From assembly GCF_020166335.1 (NCBI RefSeq), contig NZ_JAIUJR010000001.1:372001-436000 (forward strand): a DNA stretch of 64,000 nt, given 5' to 3'. The notes under the pieces are model-generated. The model worked only from the letters and a program-made list of their open reading frames with translations. It was not told the origin of the DNA and ran no database searches. The first letter of the stretch is position 1. Each line of letters starts with the position of its first letter. A program made the position numbers and the translations under genes. The DNA is from Winogradskyella alexanderae. Lineage in GTDB: Bacteria; Bacteroidota; Bacteroidia; Flavobacteriales; Flavobacteriaceae. Positions 26,043 to 35,961 of this stretch are shown piece after piece.

Positions 26043-27170
26043 ATGAAGAAGAAAAACCTAATAATATTTGGTACAAGACCGGAAGCAATAAAGATGGCGC
26101 CTCTCGTCAAAACTTTCTTAGCAAATCAAGAAAAATTTGAAACTCGGGTTTGTATTACGGCGCAGCATAGAGAGATGCTAGACCAGGTTTTAGATTTTTT
26201 TGATATAACGGCAGACTATGATCTGGATTTGATGAAACCAAACCAAAATCTCTATGGACTTACTGCTGATATTATCTTAAATTTAAAAGTGGTTCTAGAA
26301 GATTTTAATCCAGATTACGTATATGTTCATGGAGATACAACAACCACTATGGCAGCTAGTATTGCATCCTTCTATTCTGGCGCGAAAGTATGCCATGTAG
26401 AAGCCGGTTTGAGAACTTTTAATAAACGCTCTCCTTTTCCTGAGGAAATTAACAGAAGTATAGCGGGCAGTGTAGCAGATTATCATTTTGCGCCAACATC
26501 TACCTCAAGAGATAATTTATTAAATGAAAATATAAATAAGGACAATATATTAATTACGGGAAACACCGTGATTGATGCGCTACATTTCAGTTCTAAAATT
26601 GTAAACTCAAACCAATACAAGGACAAAGAAATTGAAGAGTTAGAGGCAATAGTAGACAGTAAAAAACGACTAATATTAGTTACTGGTCATAGAAGAGAAA
26701 ATCATGGCCAAGGATTTGTTAACATTTGTAAAGCACTAAAAGAACTTGCACTAAACTATGAAGATGTTCAAATAATATACCCAGTTCATTTAAACCCTAA
26801 CGTTCAGAAACCAGTTTATGAATTGTTAGATGGAATTGACAATATTAAATTAATTGCTCCCTTATCCTATCCTTCTTTTGTATGGCTCATGAATAAATCA
26901 TATTTAATAATAACAGATAGTGGAGGTGTGCAGGAAGAGGCGCCAAGCCTAGGAAAACCTGTTCTGGTAATGCGCGATACAACTGAAAGACCCGAAGCGG
27001 TTGATGCCGGGACAGTCCTCTTGGTGGGAACCAATGTTGAAGAAATTGTAAATAAAGCCGGCAAACTTTTATCAAATGATAGCGAGTACAATAAAATGAG
27101 TATGCTCCATAATCCATATGGCGACGGAAAGGCTTGTGAGAGAATAGTTAATTATATATCAAATCTATAG
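26043..27170 (+). CDS. wecB: UDP-N-acetylglucosamine 2-epimerase (non-hydrolysing)
   Basis: Interconverts UDP-GlcNAc and UDP-ManNAc. The 375-residue protein starts IFGTRPEAIKMAPLV and has HGDTTTTMAASIAS, CHVEAGLRTFNKRSPFPEEI, TGHRREN, and the nucleotide-binding DSGGVQEEAPSLGKPVLVMR with TERPEA. The catalytic Asp, Glu and His segments are intact. Paired with wecC 1 bp downstream it supplies UDP-ManNAcA for the polysaccharide. It starts a healthy operon segment right after the decayed sulfate genes. Confidence 0.97.
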   Translation: MKKKNLIIFGTRPEAIKMAPLVKTFLANQEKFETRVCITAQHREMLDQVLDFFDITADYDLDLMKPNQNLYGLTADIILNLKVVLEDFNPDYVYVHGDTTTTMAASIASFYSGAKVCHVEAGLRTFNKRSPFPEEINRSIAGSVADYHFAPTSTSRDNLLNENINKDNILITGNTVIDALHFSSKIVNSNQYKDKEIEELEAIVDSKKRLILVTGHRRENHGQGFVNICKALKELALNYEDVQIIYPVHLNPNVQKPVYELLDGIDNIKLIAPLSYPSFVWLMNKSYLIITDSGGVQEEAPSLGKPVLVMRDTTERPEAVDAGTVLLVGTNVEEIVNKAGKLLSNDSEYNKMSMLHNPYGDGKACERIVNYISNL

Positions 27171-27171
27171 T

Positions 27172-28392
27172 ATGAGAAATCCTGAAGTTGTAATGATAGG
27201 GCTTGGATATATTGGATTGCCAACGGCTGCATTAATAGCTCAAAATAAAACCCAAGTACATGGCGTAGACATTAACCCTAAAGTTGTAAGCACAATTAAT
27301 GCGGGCCAAATACATATAATTGAACCAGATTTAGACAAAGCGGTAGCCACTGCTGTTAAAGAAGGTTTTCTAAGGGCAAGCACCACACCTGTTGAAGCGA
27401 ACACCTATTTAATTGTAGTTCCTACACCATTTAAAGGTAAAAATGAACCGGATATTTCCTTTGTAGAAAGTGCCACAAAAGCTATAATCCCGCTTTTGAA
27501 GCCGAATGACCTATATATTATAGAATCCACCTCACCGGTCGGTACAACTGAAAAAATGATGAATCTAATTTATAGTGAGCGACCTGAATTAGATCAAAAA
27601 TTATATATGGCTTATTGTCCAGAGAGGGTTTTACCTGGAAACGTGATGTACGAACTGGTACATAATGATCGCGTTATTGGTGGCGTCAACAATGAGTCAA
27701 CAGAAAGAGCGATAGATTTTTATGCTCAGTTCATAAAGGGAGACCTTCACCGTACCAATGCGAGAACTGCCGAAATGTGTAAACTTGTTGAAAATTCCTC
27801 AAGAGATGTTCAGATAGCGTTTGCCAATGAATTATCATTAATTTGTGACAAGGCAGATATTAATGTTTGGGATCTAATCAATTTGGCAAACAAGCACCCG
27901 AGAGTAAACATACTTCAACCAGGTTGTGGCGTTGGAGGTCATTGTATCGCTGTTGATCCATATTTCATAGTTTCAGATTATCCAATGGAGTCACAGATAA
28001 TTGGTAAAGCTAGAGAAGTCAATAATTATAAATCTTTTTGGTGTGCAGAAAAAGTACAAACAGCCAAACTAGAATTTGAATTGAAAAATGGCAGAAAGCC
28101 GTCTATTGCTTTAATGGGATTAGCGTTTAAACCAAACATTGATGATCTAAGAGAATCACCAGCAAAATACATAGCTCAAAAAGTTCTTCAGAATGCCAAT
28201 AACGAAGAATATTATATTGTAGAACCTAATATAGATTCTCACAAGGTTTTTAAATTAACAGACTATAAAGAAGCATACAATAAAGCTGATATTATAGTCT
28301 TTTTAGTTGCCCACAATGAGTTTACAGCCCTTAAATTATCAAATGATAAAGTAATTTTAGATTTTTGCGGTATCATACAAAAAATTAAATAA
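27172..28392 (+). CDS. wecC: UDP-N-acetyl-D-mannosamine dehydrogenase
   Basis: Oxidises UDP-ManNAc to UDP-ManNAcA with two NAD. The 406-residue protein has the Rossmann motif IGLGYIGLPTAALIA, VPTPFKGKNEPD, ESTSPVGTTEKM, CPERVLPGN, ENSSRDVQIAFANEL, and the active-site loop GCGVGGHCIAVDPYF with its Cys nucleophile in GGHC. ALMGLAFKPNIDDLRESPA is in the C-terminal domain. The GGHCIAVDP form favours the WecC type over UDP-glucose dehydrogenase (GGxCFPKD). It is tightly coupled to wecB. Confidence 0.95.
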   Translation: MRNPEVVMIGLGYIGLPTAALIAQNKTQVHGVDINPKVVSTINAGQIHIIEPDLDKAVATAVKEGFLRASTTPVEANTYLIVVPTPFKGKNEPDISFVESATKAIIPLLKPNDLYIIESTSPVGTTEKMMNLIYSERPELDQKLYMAYCPERVLPGNVMYELVHNDRVIGGVNNESTERAIDFYAQFIKGDLHRTNARTAEMCKLVENSSRDVQIAFANELSLICDKADINVWDLINLANKHPRVNILQPGCGVGGHCIAVDPYFIVSDYPMESQIIGKAREVNNYKSFWCAEKVQTAKLEFELKNGRKPSIALMGLAFKPNIDDLRESPAKYIAQKVLQNANNEEYYIVEPNIDSHKVFKLTDYKEAYNKADIIVFLVAHNEFTALKLSNDKVILDFCGIIQKIK

Positions 28393-28399
28393 CGTTCTT

Positions 28400-29833
28400 T
28401 TGAAATTCTCCAAAGAAACCTCGCTACTGCTTAGTAACTCATTGTGGTCATTAATTGGTACCCTTATCTCTAAGGGGCTTATGTTTCTGTCATGGATTTT
28501 GGTTGCCAATATTTTGGGTAAAGCGGTTAATGGTGAAATAGGTGTCTTAAGAACCACTGTTAATCTATTTATTGCATTTGCAGGTAACGGATTTGGAGTT
28601 ACCCTAACAAAATATTTAGCAATAACTAAAAGTGATGAAAATGACTTTAGAGGAAAACTTTTGGGTTTATCGTTTTTATCAGCCTTGGTATTTGGGCTGC
28701 TTATATGTGCAGTTTACTATATACTAACACCTTGGTTATCTAGTAGTATTTTAAATGCCCCACATTTACTGGGTGTTTTAAAACTAAATACGTTTTTGTT
28801 ATTCTTCAGTATATTAAATGGTGTATTAATTGGTTGTCTTCAAGGATTTGCGAAGTTTAAGGAAATTTCAATTGTAAATTCAATATATGGAGTTTTACTT
28901 TTTTTAGGTTTAGTCTATGGTGCCTACAATAGTGGAATTTATGGGGTATTCTCGGGGTTTTTAATTGCAACAATAGTATCGGTGTGCTTGTCCATTCTTT
29001 ATACCTATAAAACCATAACTATTTTAAAAATAGATATAAGTCTTAAATTTAAATCACAACTAACTATATTAAGAAAATTTACCCTACCCGCTATTTTAAC
29101 CGGTTTAATGGTAATACCATTTAAATGGTTTTTAGAAACCATGCTAGTTAGGGAGCCTAGTGGCTATCAAGAAATGGGATTGTTTTCGGCTATATTTTTG
29201 TTTCATACACTTGTACTGATGCTTGCCAACACTGTCAATGCCCCTTTTATTGTTTCTATGTCCAATGCTACAAAAAGCAAAAAAATGGAGAAAATGAATT
29301 TATTGCTGCCTTGGGGATTTAGCTTAATTATTATTACACCAATTTTAATTTTTCCTGAACTTTTGGGCTTACTTTTAGATGATGAGTATCTTGCTGACCC
29401 CAACTTTAAAATGACAACAATACTCATTTGTGTAATAACTGTTTTGGTTTTATTTAAGCATGGGATGGCAAGAATTATGATTATAAATGATTTAATGTGG
29501 TTTAGTTTTTTTAGCAATTTAATTTGGGGTGTTGCCTTGCTACTAACGTTTTATTTTAGTTCAGTAAAGAATGCTTCAACAATTTCTTTTAGCTACGTAA
29601 TTGCATATGTGGTAAATGTTGTTTTTGTAATTCCATATTACTTAAAAAAGAATATTATCCCAAGGAAAATTATACTTTCAAAAAATGCACTTGTAACGTG
29701 GTTGTTATTTGGTTTATTGGTAGTATTTACTATGTTTACTTCAAATATTAATATTTTAATAAGACTTTTTATATTGATCATAGTTATGAGCGCATTTTCA
29801 TTCAATTTTTATAAAACATACAGCCATGACTAA
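28400..29833 (+). CDS. wzx: Wzx-type oligosaccharide flippase
   Basis: 477 residues, almost wholly hydrophobic with about 12-14 helices, of the MATE/MOP exporter superfamily. It should flip the lipid-linked repeat unit to the outer face of the inner membrane. The N-terminal LLSNSLWSLIGTLISKGLMF and GKAVNGEIGVLRT segment is typical. The start is a TTG at 28400, 7 bp after wecC. The 3' end overlaps the pyruvyl transferase gene by 8 bp. Substrate specificity cannot be read from sequence. Confidence 0.87.
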   Translation: MKFSKETSLLLSNSLWSLIGTLISKGLMFLSWILVANILGKAVNGEIGVLRTTVNLFIAFAGNGFGVTLTKYLAITKSDENDFRGKLLGLSFLSALVFGLLICAVYYILTPWLSSSILNAPHLLGVLKLNTFLLFFSILNGVLIGCLQGFAKFKEISIVNSIYGVLLFLGLVYGAYNSGIYGVFSGFLIATIVSVCLSILYTYKTITILKIDISLKFKSQLTILRKFTLPAILTGLMVIPFKWFLETMLVREPSGYQEMGLFSAIFLFHTLVLMLANTVNAPFIVSMSNATKSKKMEKMNLLLPWGFSLIIITPILIFPELLGLLLDDEYLADPNFKMTTILICVITVLVLFKHGMARIMIINDLMWFSFFSNLIWGVALLLTFYFSSVKNASTISFSYVIAYVVNVVFVIPYYLKKNIIPRKIILSKNALVTWLLFGLLVVFTMFTSNINILIRLFILIIVMSAFSFNFYKTYSHD

Positions 29834-30929
29834 AATAAAAATAGGTATAAGAGGTGCTTATGGGGAACAGAATTTTGGGGATGATGCCCTTATGTTGTTT
29901 TTATATAAATGGTCAAAAAAAAACAATCTTGGCATCAAGTTTATTGGTAATGAGAACGAGTACATTTCACAATTAATTCCAGCAGATAGTTACATATTCA
30001 AAACCCAGTTTCATAAAAACAAATTTGATATTCTAATCTTGGGAGGCGGAACACAATTTTTTTCTTTCGAAAATTCTCCTAAACCTACTAATAAGCTAAC
30101 TTTATTATTTACCAAACCGCAGGTGTTTTTTTCAAAGGTTTATGGAGCTTTAGAAAAAAAACTAATCTACAAACAAACCAATTATAAATATCTTTATGCT
30201 GCCGGCATAGGTCTAGGGCCATTTGTAAAAGACTCTGAAAACGAAATTCTTGCTAAAGAACAGTTGTCTAAAATGCAAGGATTATATGTAAGAGATACCT
30301 ATAGCTTCAATTTCGCAAAATCAATCAACCACAATACCTTTTTAGGAACTGACATTTGTTTTTTACCAGATATTTATGATATGAGCCCTTATTATAATAC
30401 TTCTGATAAAGTTGTGAAAGTTGGGATCATTGTTAGAGACTGGAACTACTCAAAAGCAGGGCAAAACTATTTATCTAAAATTATTAAGCAGGCAAGAAAG
30501 ATATCTGACGCGGGATACTTTGTAACATTCATTTGTTTTAAAAATGAGCCGCAATGTGAAGAACTTATTGACCAGAACAACTTTGAGAAATTAAAATGGG
30601 ATCCCATTAAGAATACATTAGAAGATTTTATTAAAGAACTCTCTTTATTTGACCTATTTGTTTCCGCAAGGTTTCACGGTGTTATTTTTGGAGCTTTATT
30701 GGGCGTACCAAGTATTGCCATTGAAGTAGAGCCTAAACTCAAGGTCACAAAAGAACTCTTAGATGATGGCGTTGAGGTTTGGGAGCAACCTTTCTCTTCA
30801 GAATTACTTGATATAATACAGAAGTTGAATTATTTAAATGCTAAACAAAGTTTGAAAACCGCTGTAAATACCCAAAGGGATCGAGCCAAGGAAATGTTTA
30901 ATAGGCTATTGGCGGCCATTACTAAATAG
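29826..30929 (+). CDS. Polysaccharide pyruvyl transferase family protein
   Basis: Predicted to add pyruvate ketals from phosphoenolpyruvate to a sugar of the repeat unit, giving it negative charge. The 367-residue protein shows the family's N-terminal GAYGEQNFGDDALMLFL, the GGGTQFFS loop, YVRDTYSF and the C-terminal SARFHGVIFGALLGVPSIAI, with the conserved His of RFHG. It overlaps wzx by 8 bp and is 1 bp before the next gene. Some family members act in other pathways (CsaB), but context favours polysaccharide decoration. Confidence 0.87.
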   Translation: MTKIKIGIRGAYGEQNFGDDALMLFLYKWSKKNNLGIKFIGNENEYISQLIPADSYIFKTQFHKNKFDILILGGGTQFFSFENSPKPTNKLTLLFTKPQVFFSKVYGALEKKLIYKQTNYKYLYAAGIGLGPFVKDSENEILAKEQLSKMQGLYVRDTYSFNFAKSINHNTFLGTDICFLPDIYDMSPYYNTSDKVVKVGIIVRDWNYSKAGQNYLSKIIKQARKISDAGYFVTFICFKNEPQCEELIDQNNFEKLKWDPIKNTLEDFIKELSLFDLFVSARFHGVIFGALLGVPSIAIEVEPKLKVTKELLDDGVEVWEQPFSSELLDIIQKLNYLNAKQSLKTAVNTQRDRAKEMFNRLLAAITK

Positions 30930-30930
30930 T

Positions 30931-32142
30931 ATGAAAGTAAATATTGGCTATTTCGTCCTTTTTCTTCAACTAATAATCGTTTTTCTTTCAGATTTTATTA
31001 GTAGGGCACTAACTTTTTTTAGTCATACTACACAATTGTTCTTTAGTTTACTATTTATTGCAATATTGTTGTTTGCATACAGGCGAAGAGTCAATCTTGA
31101 TCTTGTAAAATTTATTTTATTATCCTTGACAATTTTATCTATCGGGATACTTAGAAACCAGTTTTTTCTAAATCTGTTACAACTCATATTAGTCTCATCT
31201 AATTTTATTTTCATATTCTATTCAGATAAGTTAAAAGAGAGGCATCTAAGAAAATTAATGAATTTGATTTTAATTTTTTGCTTCCTACAATTGTTTTTTG
31301 ATTTGCTATTTCCAAGAGATGTTATTGATATAATGGATAAATATTCCGGTACTTTTATCATGGCAAATAACAAAAGTAGGTTTCTAATGTTTGTATACCC
31401 TTACGCGGTATTTCTCCCTAAGCATTATTATCCTTACAATAATTTAGGTAAAATCACTTTTTTAGTTGCAGTAGGCTTTAGTATATATATTGGATATTCA
31501 AATTTGGCAATTGCAATTTTTTTCTTGAGTCTTATTATAGCTTTTTTAACTAAAAACATTTATGTTGTTGGACTTTTCTACATATTTGGTTTTATGGCAT
31601 TATCTTCAATAGTTGAGTATTATGCTTTAAGAGATACCAATAAGGATTATACTCCTTTAGAGATGAATTATCATAGGTTTTTTCATGACGAACATGGCGT
31701 GGAGGCAGTTTATAAGTACGGTTTTAAAAAACTTGTTGAAAGTAATTTTATTGGTGTTGGCTTTGGAAATTTCTCTAGTAGATCAGGCCAGATTTTTGAA
31801 TCTGAAGTAACAGAAAACATACCAAAACAATTAATTAAATTTTGGTTGCCCTTGTTTGAGACTAAAGCTCCTTACGGGCTATCAAGCCTCTATGTTTTGA
31901 TAGTAGAACTAGGTGTTTTTGCCCTTATCCCAATTTTTGTTTTATTACGCTGGTTAAACTCTATTTATCATAAAAGCAATTACCATATAAGGGTTATGAT
32001 AGTGTTTATGTTTTTAATCATAAACTATAACCCTACATTTTTTGAATTTAACGAATGTGTTCTTTATCTGTTAACACTTGTAATTGCCCATAAATTAACT
32101 AGTATTGAAAAAACAAAAAATCTACATATCGCTACCAGCTAA
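30931..32142 (+). CDS. Wzy-like O-antigen/capsule polymerase candidate
   Basis: 403 residues with about 10-11 predicted transmembrane helices and one larger hydrophilic loop (about 230-300) holding several charged residues, including SSRSGQIFE and GFGNF. This topology is that of Wzy polymerases or WaaL-type ligases, which have little sequence conservation. The FIGVGFGNFSSRSG segment resembles the motif before the large loop of Wzy_C proteins. It is one of three such proteins in the locus and, following wzx and the pyruvyl transferase, may be the polymerase. Its 3' end overlaps the next gene by 38 bp. Confidence 0.65.
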   Translation: MKVNIGYFVLFLQLIIVFLSDFISRALTFFSHTTQLFFSLLFIAILLFAYRRRVNLDLVKFILLSLTILSIGILRNQFFLNLLQLILVSSNFIFIFYSDKLKERHLRKLMNLILIFCFLQLFFDLLFPRDVIDIMDKYSGTFIMANNKSRFLMFVYPYAVFLPKHYYPYNNLGKITFLVAVGFSIYIGYSNLAIAIFFLSLIIAFLTKNIYVVGLFYIFGFMALSSIVEYYALRDTNKDYTPLEMNYHRFFHDEHGVEAVYKYGFKKLVESNFIGVGFGNFSSRSGQIFESEVTENIPKQLIKFWLPLFETKAPYGLSSLYVLIVELGVFALIPIFVLLRWLNSIYHKSNYHIRVMIVFMFLIINYNPTFFEFNECVLYLLTLVIAHKLTSIEKTKNLHIATS

Positions 32143-33151
32143 TATAAATTTTTCTGTTTTTGAGGCTACAAAGCTACACGGAGATTTGTTTGCATCTGTC
32201 GATGCGGAAGTGGTCTATCTGTCTAGAAATAAAACTATTGTTACTGAGGGAATAGTTTATTTTAATAACACATTTGCACTGTTAAATTATTTGCGAAAGT
32301 GTGACGAATCTATATTTTATGCCATAACGGTTTTTGAAGTTTTAATAGGTTTTATTGCATCCAGGCTTAACAGAAAATTGAAATTATATTTCTGGGTGCA
32401 AGGATTGATAGATGAAGAAGATTACCATTCTAATGAAAGTAAATTAAGATATATTGTATTTAATAAGTTGCTAAAGTTTTCTGTTAAGGTATCCTCAAAA
32501 ATAGTTGTAGTAACAAATCATATGTTTAATGTTTTAATTGCAAACTATGGTTGCAAACCAAATAAGGATTATTTACTAGTAAACTGCAAGTCTAGGGTTC
32601 ATTATAATCAAGCCGAGAAGATTCCATTTAGCTTATGTTATATTGGAGGCTTATCTAAATGGCAGAACGTAGATCAGGCTCTTCAGTTTTTTAATACTCT
32701 TTGCGAAGAAACAAATAATTACAAATTTTATCTTGCAACGTTCAATCATGAAGAAGCAAAAACTTTAATTGAAAATAATGTCCATTCTTCTTTCAGGGAG
32801 AGAATAGAACTTATAAGCGTTAAGGAGACCAACGAGGTTGAGGATTTTCTAAGCAAGATGGAGTTTGGTTTTTTAATTAGAGATAACATTTTATTAAACA
32901 ATGTAGCCTCACCAATAAAATTGGCAGAATACTTGTCTTGTGGAATAAACCCAATTATTAGTTCAAGTTTGTTAGACTATATAAAGCCAATTAACAAAAA
33001 CAATGCAGGCATTATTTTGTCAAATAATCAATCGGAAGATGTAGAATCCTTATTAAAACACAAACATTCTACTAAGAATGCAATAAAAACATATAATGAA
33101 TGTTTTGGTGATATAATTACTAACGAAAAGTTGATATCTTTTCTTTCATAG
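32105..33151 (+). CDS. GT-B-fold glycosyltransferase
   Basis: 348 residues; starts at a TTG (32105) inside the previous gene. The N-terminal half lacks clear motifs but has the IVVVTNHMF segment at the domain boundary typical of GT4-like enzymes. The C-terminal half has the acceptor-type YIGGLSKWQN and the nucleotide-sugar segment ASPIKLAEYLSCGINPIIS, with the conserved Glu. It probably adds one sugar of the repeat unit at the cytoplasmic face. Donor and linkage are unknown. Confidence 0.75.
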   Translation: MKKQKIYISLPANINFSVFEATKLHGDLFASVDAEVVYLSRNKTIVTEGIVYFNNTFALLNYLRKCDESIFYAITVFEVLIGFIASRLNRKLKLYFWVQGLIDEEDYHSNESKLRYIVFNKLLKFSVKVSSKIVVVTNHMFNVLIANYGCKPNKDYLLVNCKSRVHYNQAEKIPFSLCYIGGLSKWQNVDQALQFFNTLCEETNNYKFYLATFNHEEAKTLIENNVHSSFRERIELISVKETNEVEDFLSKMEFGFLIRDNILLNNVASPIKLAEYLSCGINPIISSSLLDYIKPINKNNAGIILSNNQSEDVESLLKHKHSTKNAIKTYNECFGDIITNEKLISFLS

Positions 33152-33155
33152 CCAA

Positions 33156-33539
33156 ATGAAGAATAATAGAATAGTTATAATATTGTTTGCCATAATAGTT
33201 TTGGTCAATACGATTTCAGTATTTGCCGACAAAGACCTTTTCAATGATTTTAAGGATTTAAATTTAAAGCGGGCAGAAATGTTGTCTACTATTGACATAT
33301 ATCAAGTTTTTTCTAATTCCTTTTTTTTTATAACGGAAAAACCAATAAAAAAAATAGACACCAGCTATACCTACAGGTTAGATAACAAAAATACAGGAGA
33401 GCTTATTTACTTTAAAGTAAAAACAGTAAAGTTTAAGGATTCATTGTTTTTCTTTCAGCATATAGACTGGTTAACTAAAAAAAATAGAAAAATAGAGGAG
33501 GGAAACTATAGCTTAAATAAAATTTTGAGCGATGATTAA
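33156..33539 (+). CDS. Small exported protein of unknown function
   Basis: I do not recognise this gene. The 127-residue product has an N-terminal hydrophobic helix (about 7-24, ending VFADKD), either a signal peptide or an anchor, then a hydrophilic domain with alternating charged and aromatic residues. It lies 4 bp after a glycosyltransferase and overlaps the following Wzy/ligase-like gene by 8 bp, so it is surely in the operon. Position suggests a periplasmic partner of a polymerase or ligase, which is only inference. Confidence 0.55.
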   Translation: MKNNRIVIILFAIIVLVNTISVFADKDLFNDFKDLNLKRAEMLSTIDIYQVFSNSFFFITEKPIKKIDTSYTYRLDNKNTGELIYFKVKTVKFKDSLFFFQHIDWLTKKNRKIEEGNYSLNKILSDD

Positions 33540-34758
33540 AAACCTTGAAGAGAACACAAAAACGCAAATAATTGGCTATTTAGTCTTTATGACATTAGGC
33601 TCTCTATTACTGAGAGGCAGTTTTTTTTCCGCATTGTTTAATGGTATACTTATAGTAACACTGTTAGTTTTTTTAAAATGGAAAATCAACAAAATTGATT
33701 TCAAGGAATTTGTTTTACTATCAATTCTATTTTTGCCCACATTAATCGGTTTTCTATATTCAGAAGACAGACTAAAGGCAATAGAGTTTGTTTACAGGTC
33801 TGCACCCTTAATTTTAATCCCATATTTATATCTAAAAACCGATACCAAAGCAATACTAAATGGGTTTAGCTTTATTGAGAAATACCTACCGTTATTGACT
33901 GTTTCGGTCTTTTTAGGCTATATAATTATTGGTTACTATTATTTCCGTACCGGACTAGGAGATTTTTTGTATTACTCTAATTTTTCTAGATTAACGGATA
34001 TACACCCAACTTATGCAGGATGCATAGTTAATTTAGCATTGATTTTTTGGCTTAAAAATTACAAAACACACACACATGTTATTTATAGAGCCGTTGTAGT
34101 ACTTTCTTTTATATTAATTTTGTTTGTTATAGGTTCTAAGGCTACCATTTTTATCGCCCTTATAATTACGGGCTGGTTTACATTTACATCTAAAATAAGT
34201 CTATTTACGAGGCTATTTTTAATAGCTACACCATTTTTTTTACTGATTTTGTTTAAGACTAATATTGAGAATCGACTTTCAGACAAAAAATTAGAGTCTA
34301 ATGAAAATATAAATACCATTGAGTTGCTTAACAACTTATATGATAACGACATTAAGCCAAGAGTTTTGCTTTGGAAAAGTAATATAGCTACCGTATCTGG
34401 ATTAGAAATAATTTTTGGTAAAGGCACTATAGCCAATGAGGAGGACAGATTGAAACAGTATAAGAAAAATGGTCTCACATATGCCACAGAAAACAAATAT
34501 AACGCCCATAATCAATATGTTGAAATTTATTACCACTATGGTCTGTTTGGCGTTCTCGCGTTTCTAGTACATTGCATATTTATGATAAGGATTATAATAG
34601 CTTCTAAAGAATCCTATTATCTGTTGATTTTCTCCTCATTTTTGTTTTATTTTTTGTTTGAATCATTACTTGTAAGGAGTTTTGGAATTATAGTATATGC
34701 ATTTGCTATAAGCTATATTTATATTAAAGTAAAGAATGCAAAAAACCTCCCTACATAA
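33532..34758 (+). CDS. O-antigen ligase/polymerase family membrane protein (Wzy_C type)
   Basis: 408 residues with about 10-12 helices and a periplasmic loop near 255-330. The loop end carries YNAHNQYVEIYYHYGLFG, the classic WaaL/Wzy_C signature with its essential His in AHNQ. The TDIHPTYAG segment in the middle is also seen in this family. Among the three polymerase-like proteins here this has the clearest ligase-type motif. It may ligate the finished polymer to an acceptor or polymerise it. It overlaps both neighbours (8 bp upstream, 23 bp downstream). Confidence 0.78.
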   Translation: MIKNLEENTKTQIIGYLVFMTLGSLLLRGSFFSALFNGILIVTLLVFLKWKINKIDFKEFVLLSILFLPTLIGFLYSEDRLKAIEFVYRSAPLILIPYLYLKTDTKAILNGFSFIEKYLPLLTVSVFLGYIIIGYYYFRTGLGDFLYYSNFSRLTDIHPTYAGCIVNLALIFWLKNYKTHTHVIYRAVVVLSFILILFVIGSKATIFIALIITGWFTFTSKISLFTRLFLIATPFFLLILFKTNIENRLSDKKLESNENINTIELLNNLYDNDIKPRVLLWKSNIATVSGLEIIFGKGTIANEEDRLKQYKKNGLTYATENKYNAHNQYVEIYYHYGLFGVLAFLVHCIFMIRIIIASKESYYLLIFSSFLFYFLFESLLVRSFGIIVYAFAISYIYIKVKNAKNLPT

Positions 34759-35911
34759 AATTGTATTGTTTGCATCACTTGTTCTGATTTTATTATCAGT
34801 TCCGCTTGGGTTGATTGTCTTTGAATTAGGTCAAAACATAAAGGCAATCGGTTTAATTCTTATAGTGCTTGGCATAGTTTATTCTAACCGAACAAATGTT
34901 TTTTTTTATGCGCTTATTTTATTGATATTTTATATCGTTTTCTTAGGTTTTTATAGAGAAATTCATATTAATCAATTATTTGAATCTGGTATAAGGTACT
35001 GTTTGCCCATAATCGCATTGCTTTATGGTCTCCAACTTAGAACTTATAAGAAACCAATATTAACAATACTAATTACTTTCATTGTTCTTAATGATGTTTA
35101 TCAACTTTTAAATTGGCTAATTTCTCCAATCTTCAATAATACTTTCTCGTATCATTTAGAAAGAGCTTCGGGATTTGTTGGTTTTTTTGATTTTTTTGGA
35201 TTTATAAACATGATAGGATTGGTTCTAATAAATCATACTAACGAATTAAATTTCAAAAAGAAAACAAAACTGACATTAAGCATTTTCTTTACCCTTTTTG
35301 TTATCTGGTCTTTATCCTTAAAAATGATTGTAATTCTGGTATTTTACATTTTATTTTTTCAACGAAGATTATTGTTTTTAGCTATACCAACAATACCGCT
35401 TATCATTATATTTCATGGACGTTTAAAAGATGCTATATCAATTAGGTTAAATAGATACATTATCAAGCCATCATCTGCAAGAAGCGAATCTTATCGTGTC
35501 CTAAAAGATTATTATGAGGATTTTATCACGTTTGGGCAAGGACCAGGTACTTTTGGAGGTCCAGTATCAACGAAGTACAACAGTTTACTTTATGAAAAAT
35601 ATAACTTTAATTGGTTCGGAGAACAAGCAATGGCAACAACTGACACTTATTATCCGCATTTATTTGTAGAATTAGGGTTATTTTTCGGAGTTTTCTATTT
35701 ATTCATTTGTTTAATATTGCCAATAATAAGTCTAAAAAAGAAGATGTTGGCTTTTTTAATCTTATCAATATTAGCGATTAATAGCGTATTTAGTTTTGCT
35801 TTCAATTCCTTACCATATTGTTTGTTCAGCTTTATGCTTATTTATTTAATAAACGAGGTAAATTTTGACCTAAATGCACTTAAATTTTATAAAGGAAAAA
35901 AAAATAAATAA
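34736..35911 (+). CDS. Second O-antigen polymerase/ligase-like membrane protein
   Basis: 391 residues with about 10 hydrophobic helices and a loop (about 240-310) containing ITFGQGPGTFGG and TTDTYYPHLFVELGLF. The first resembles the glycine motif before the Wzy_C loop and the second the HNxxLxxxxxxG region, with Pro-His in place of His-Asn. It is adjacent to another protein of the same type with a 23-bp overlap, suggesting a duplicated or functionally split polymerase/ligase pair. Specific function is unknown. Confidence 0.68.
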   Translation: MQKTSLHKIVLFASLVLILLSVPLGLIVFELGQNIKAIGLILIVLGIVYSNRTNVFFYALILLIFYIVFLGFYREIHINQLFESGIRYCLPIIALLYGLQLRTYKKPILTILITFIVLNDVYQLLNWLISPIFNNTFSYHLERASGFVGFFDFFGFINMIGLVLINHTNELNFKKKTKLTLSIFFTLFVIWSLSLKMIVILVFYILFFQRRLLFLAIPTIPLIIIFHGRLKDAISIRLNRYIIKPSSARSESYRVLKDYYEDFITFGQGPGTFGGPVSTKYNSLLYEKYNFNWFGEQAMATTDTYYPHLFVELGLFFGVFYLFICLILPIISLKKKMLAFLILSILAINSVFSFAFNSLPYCLFSFMLIYLINEVNFDLNALKFYKGKKNK

Positions 35912-35961
35912 TGAACCTCTTGTAAGTTTAGAATTTAACTAAAGAAATAGCATATTTTTCA

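Noticed and set aside
27172-28392. UDP-glucose 6-dehydrogenase
   Set aside because: The active-site loop is GGHCIAVDP, as in WecC, and wecB is directly upstream.
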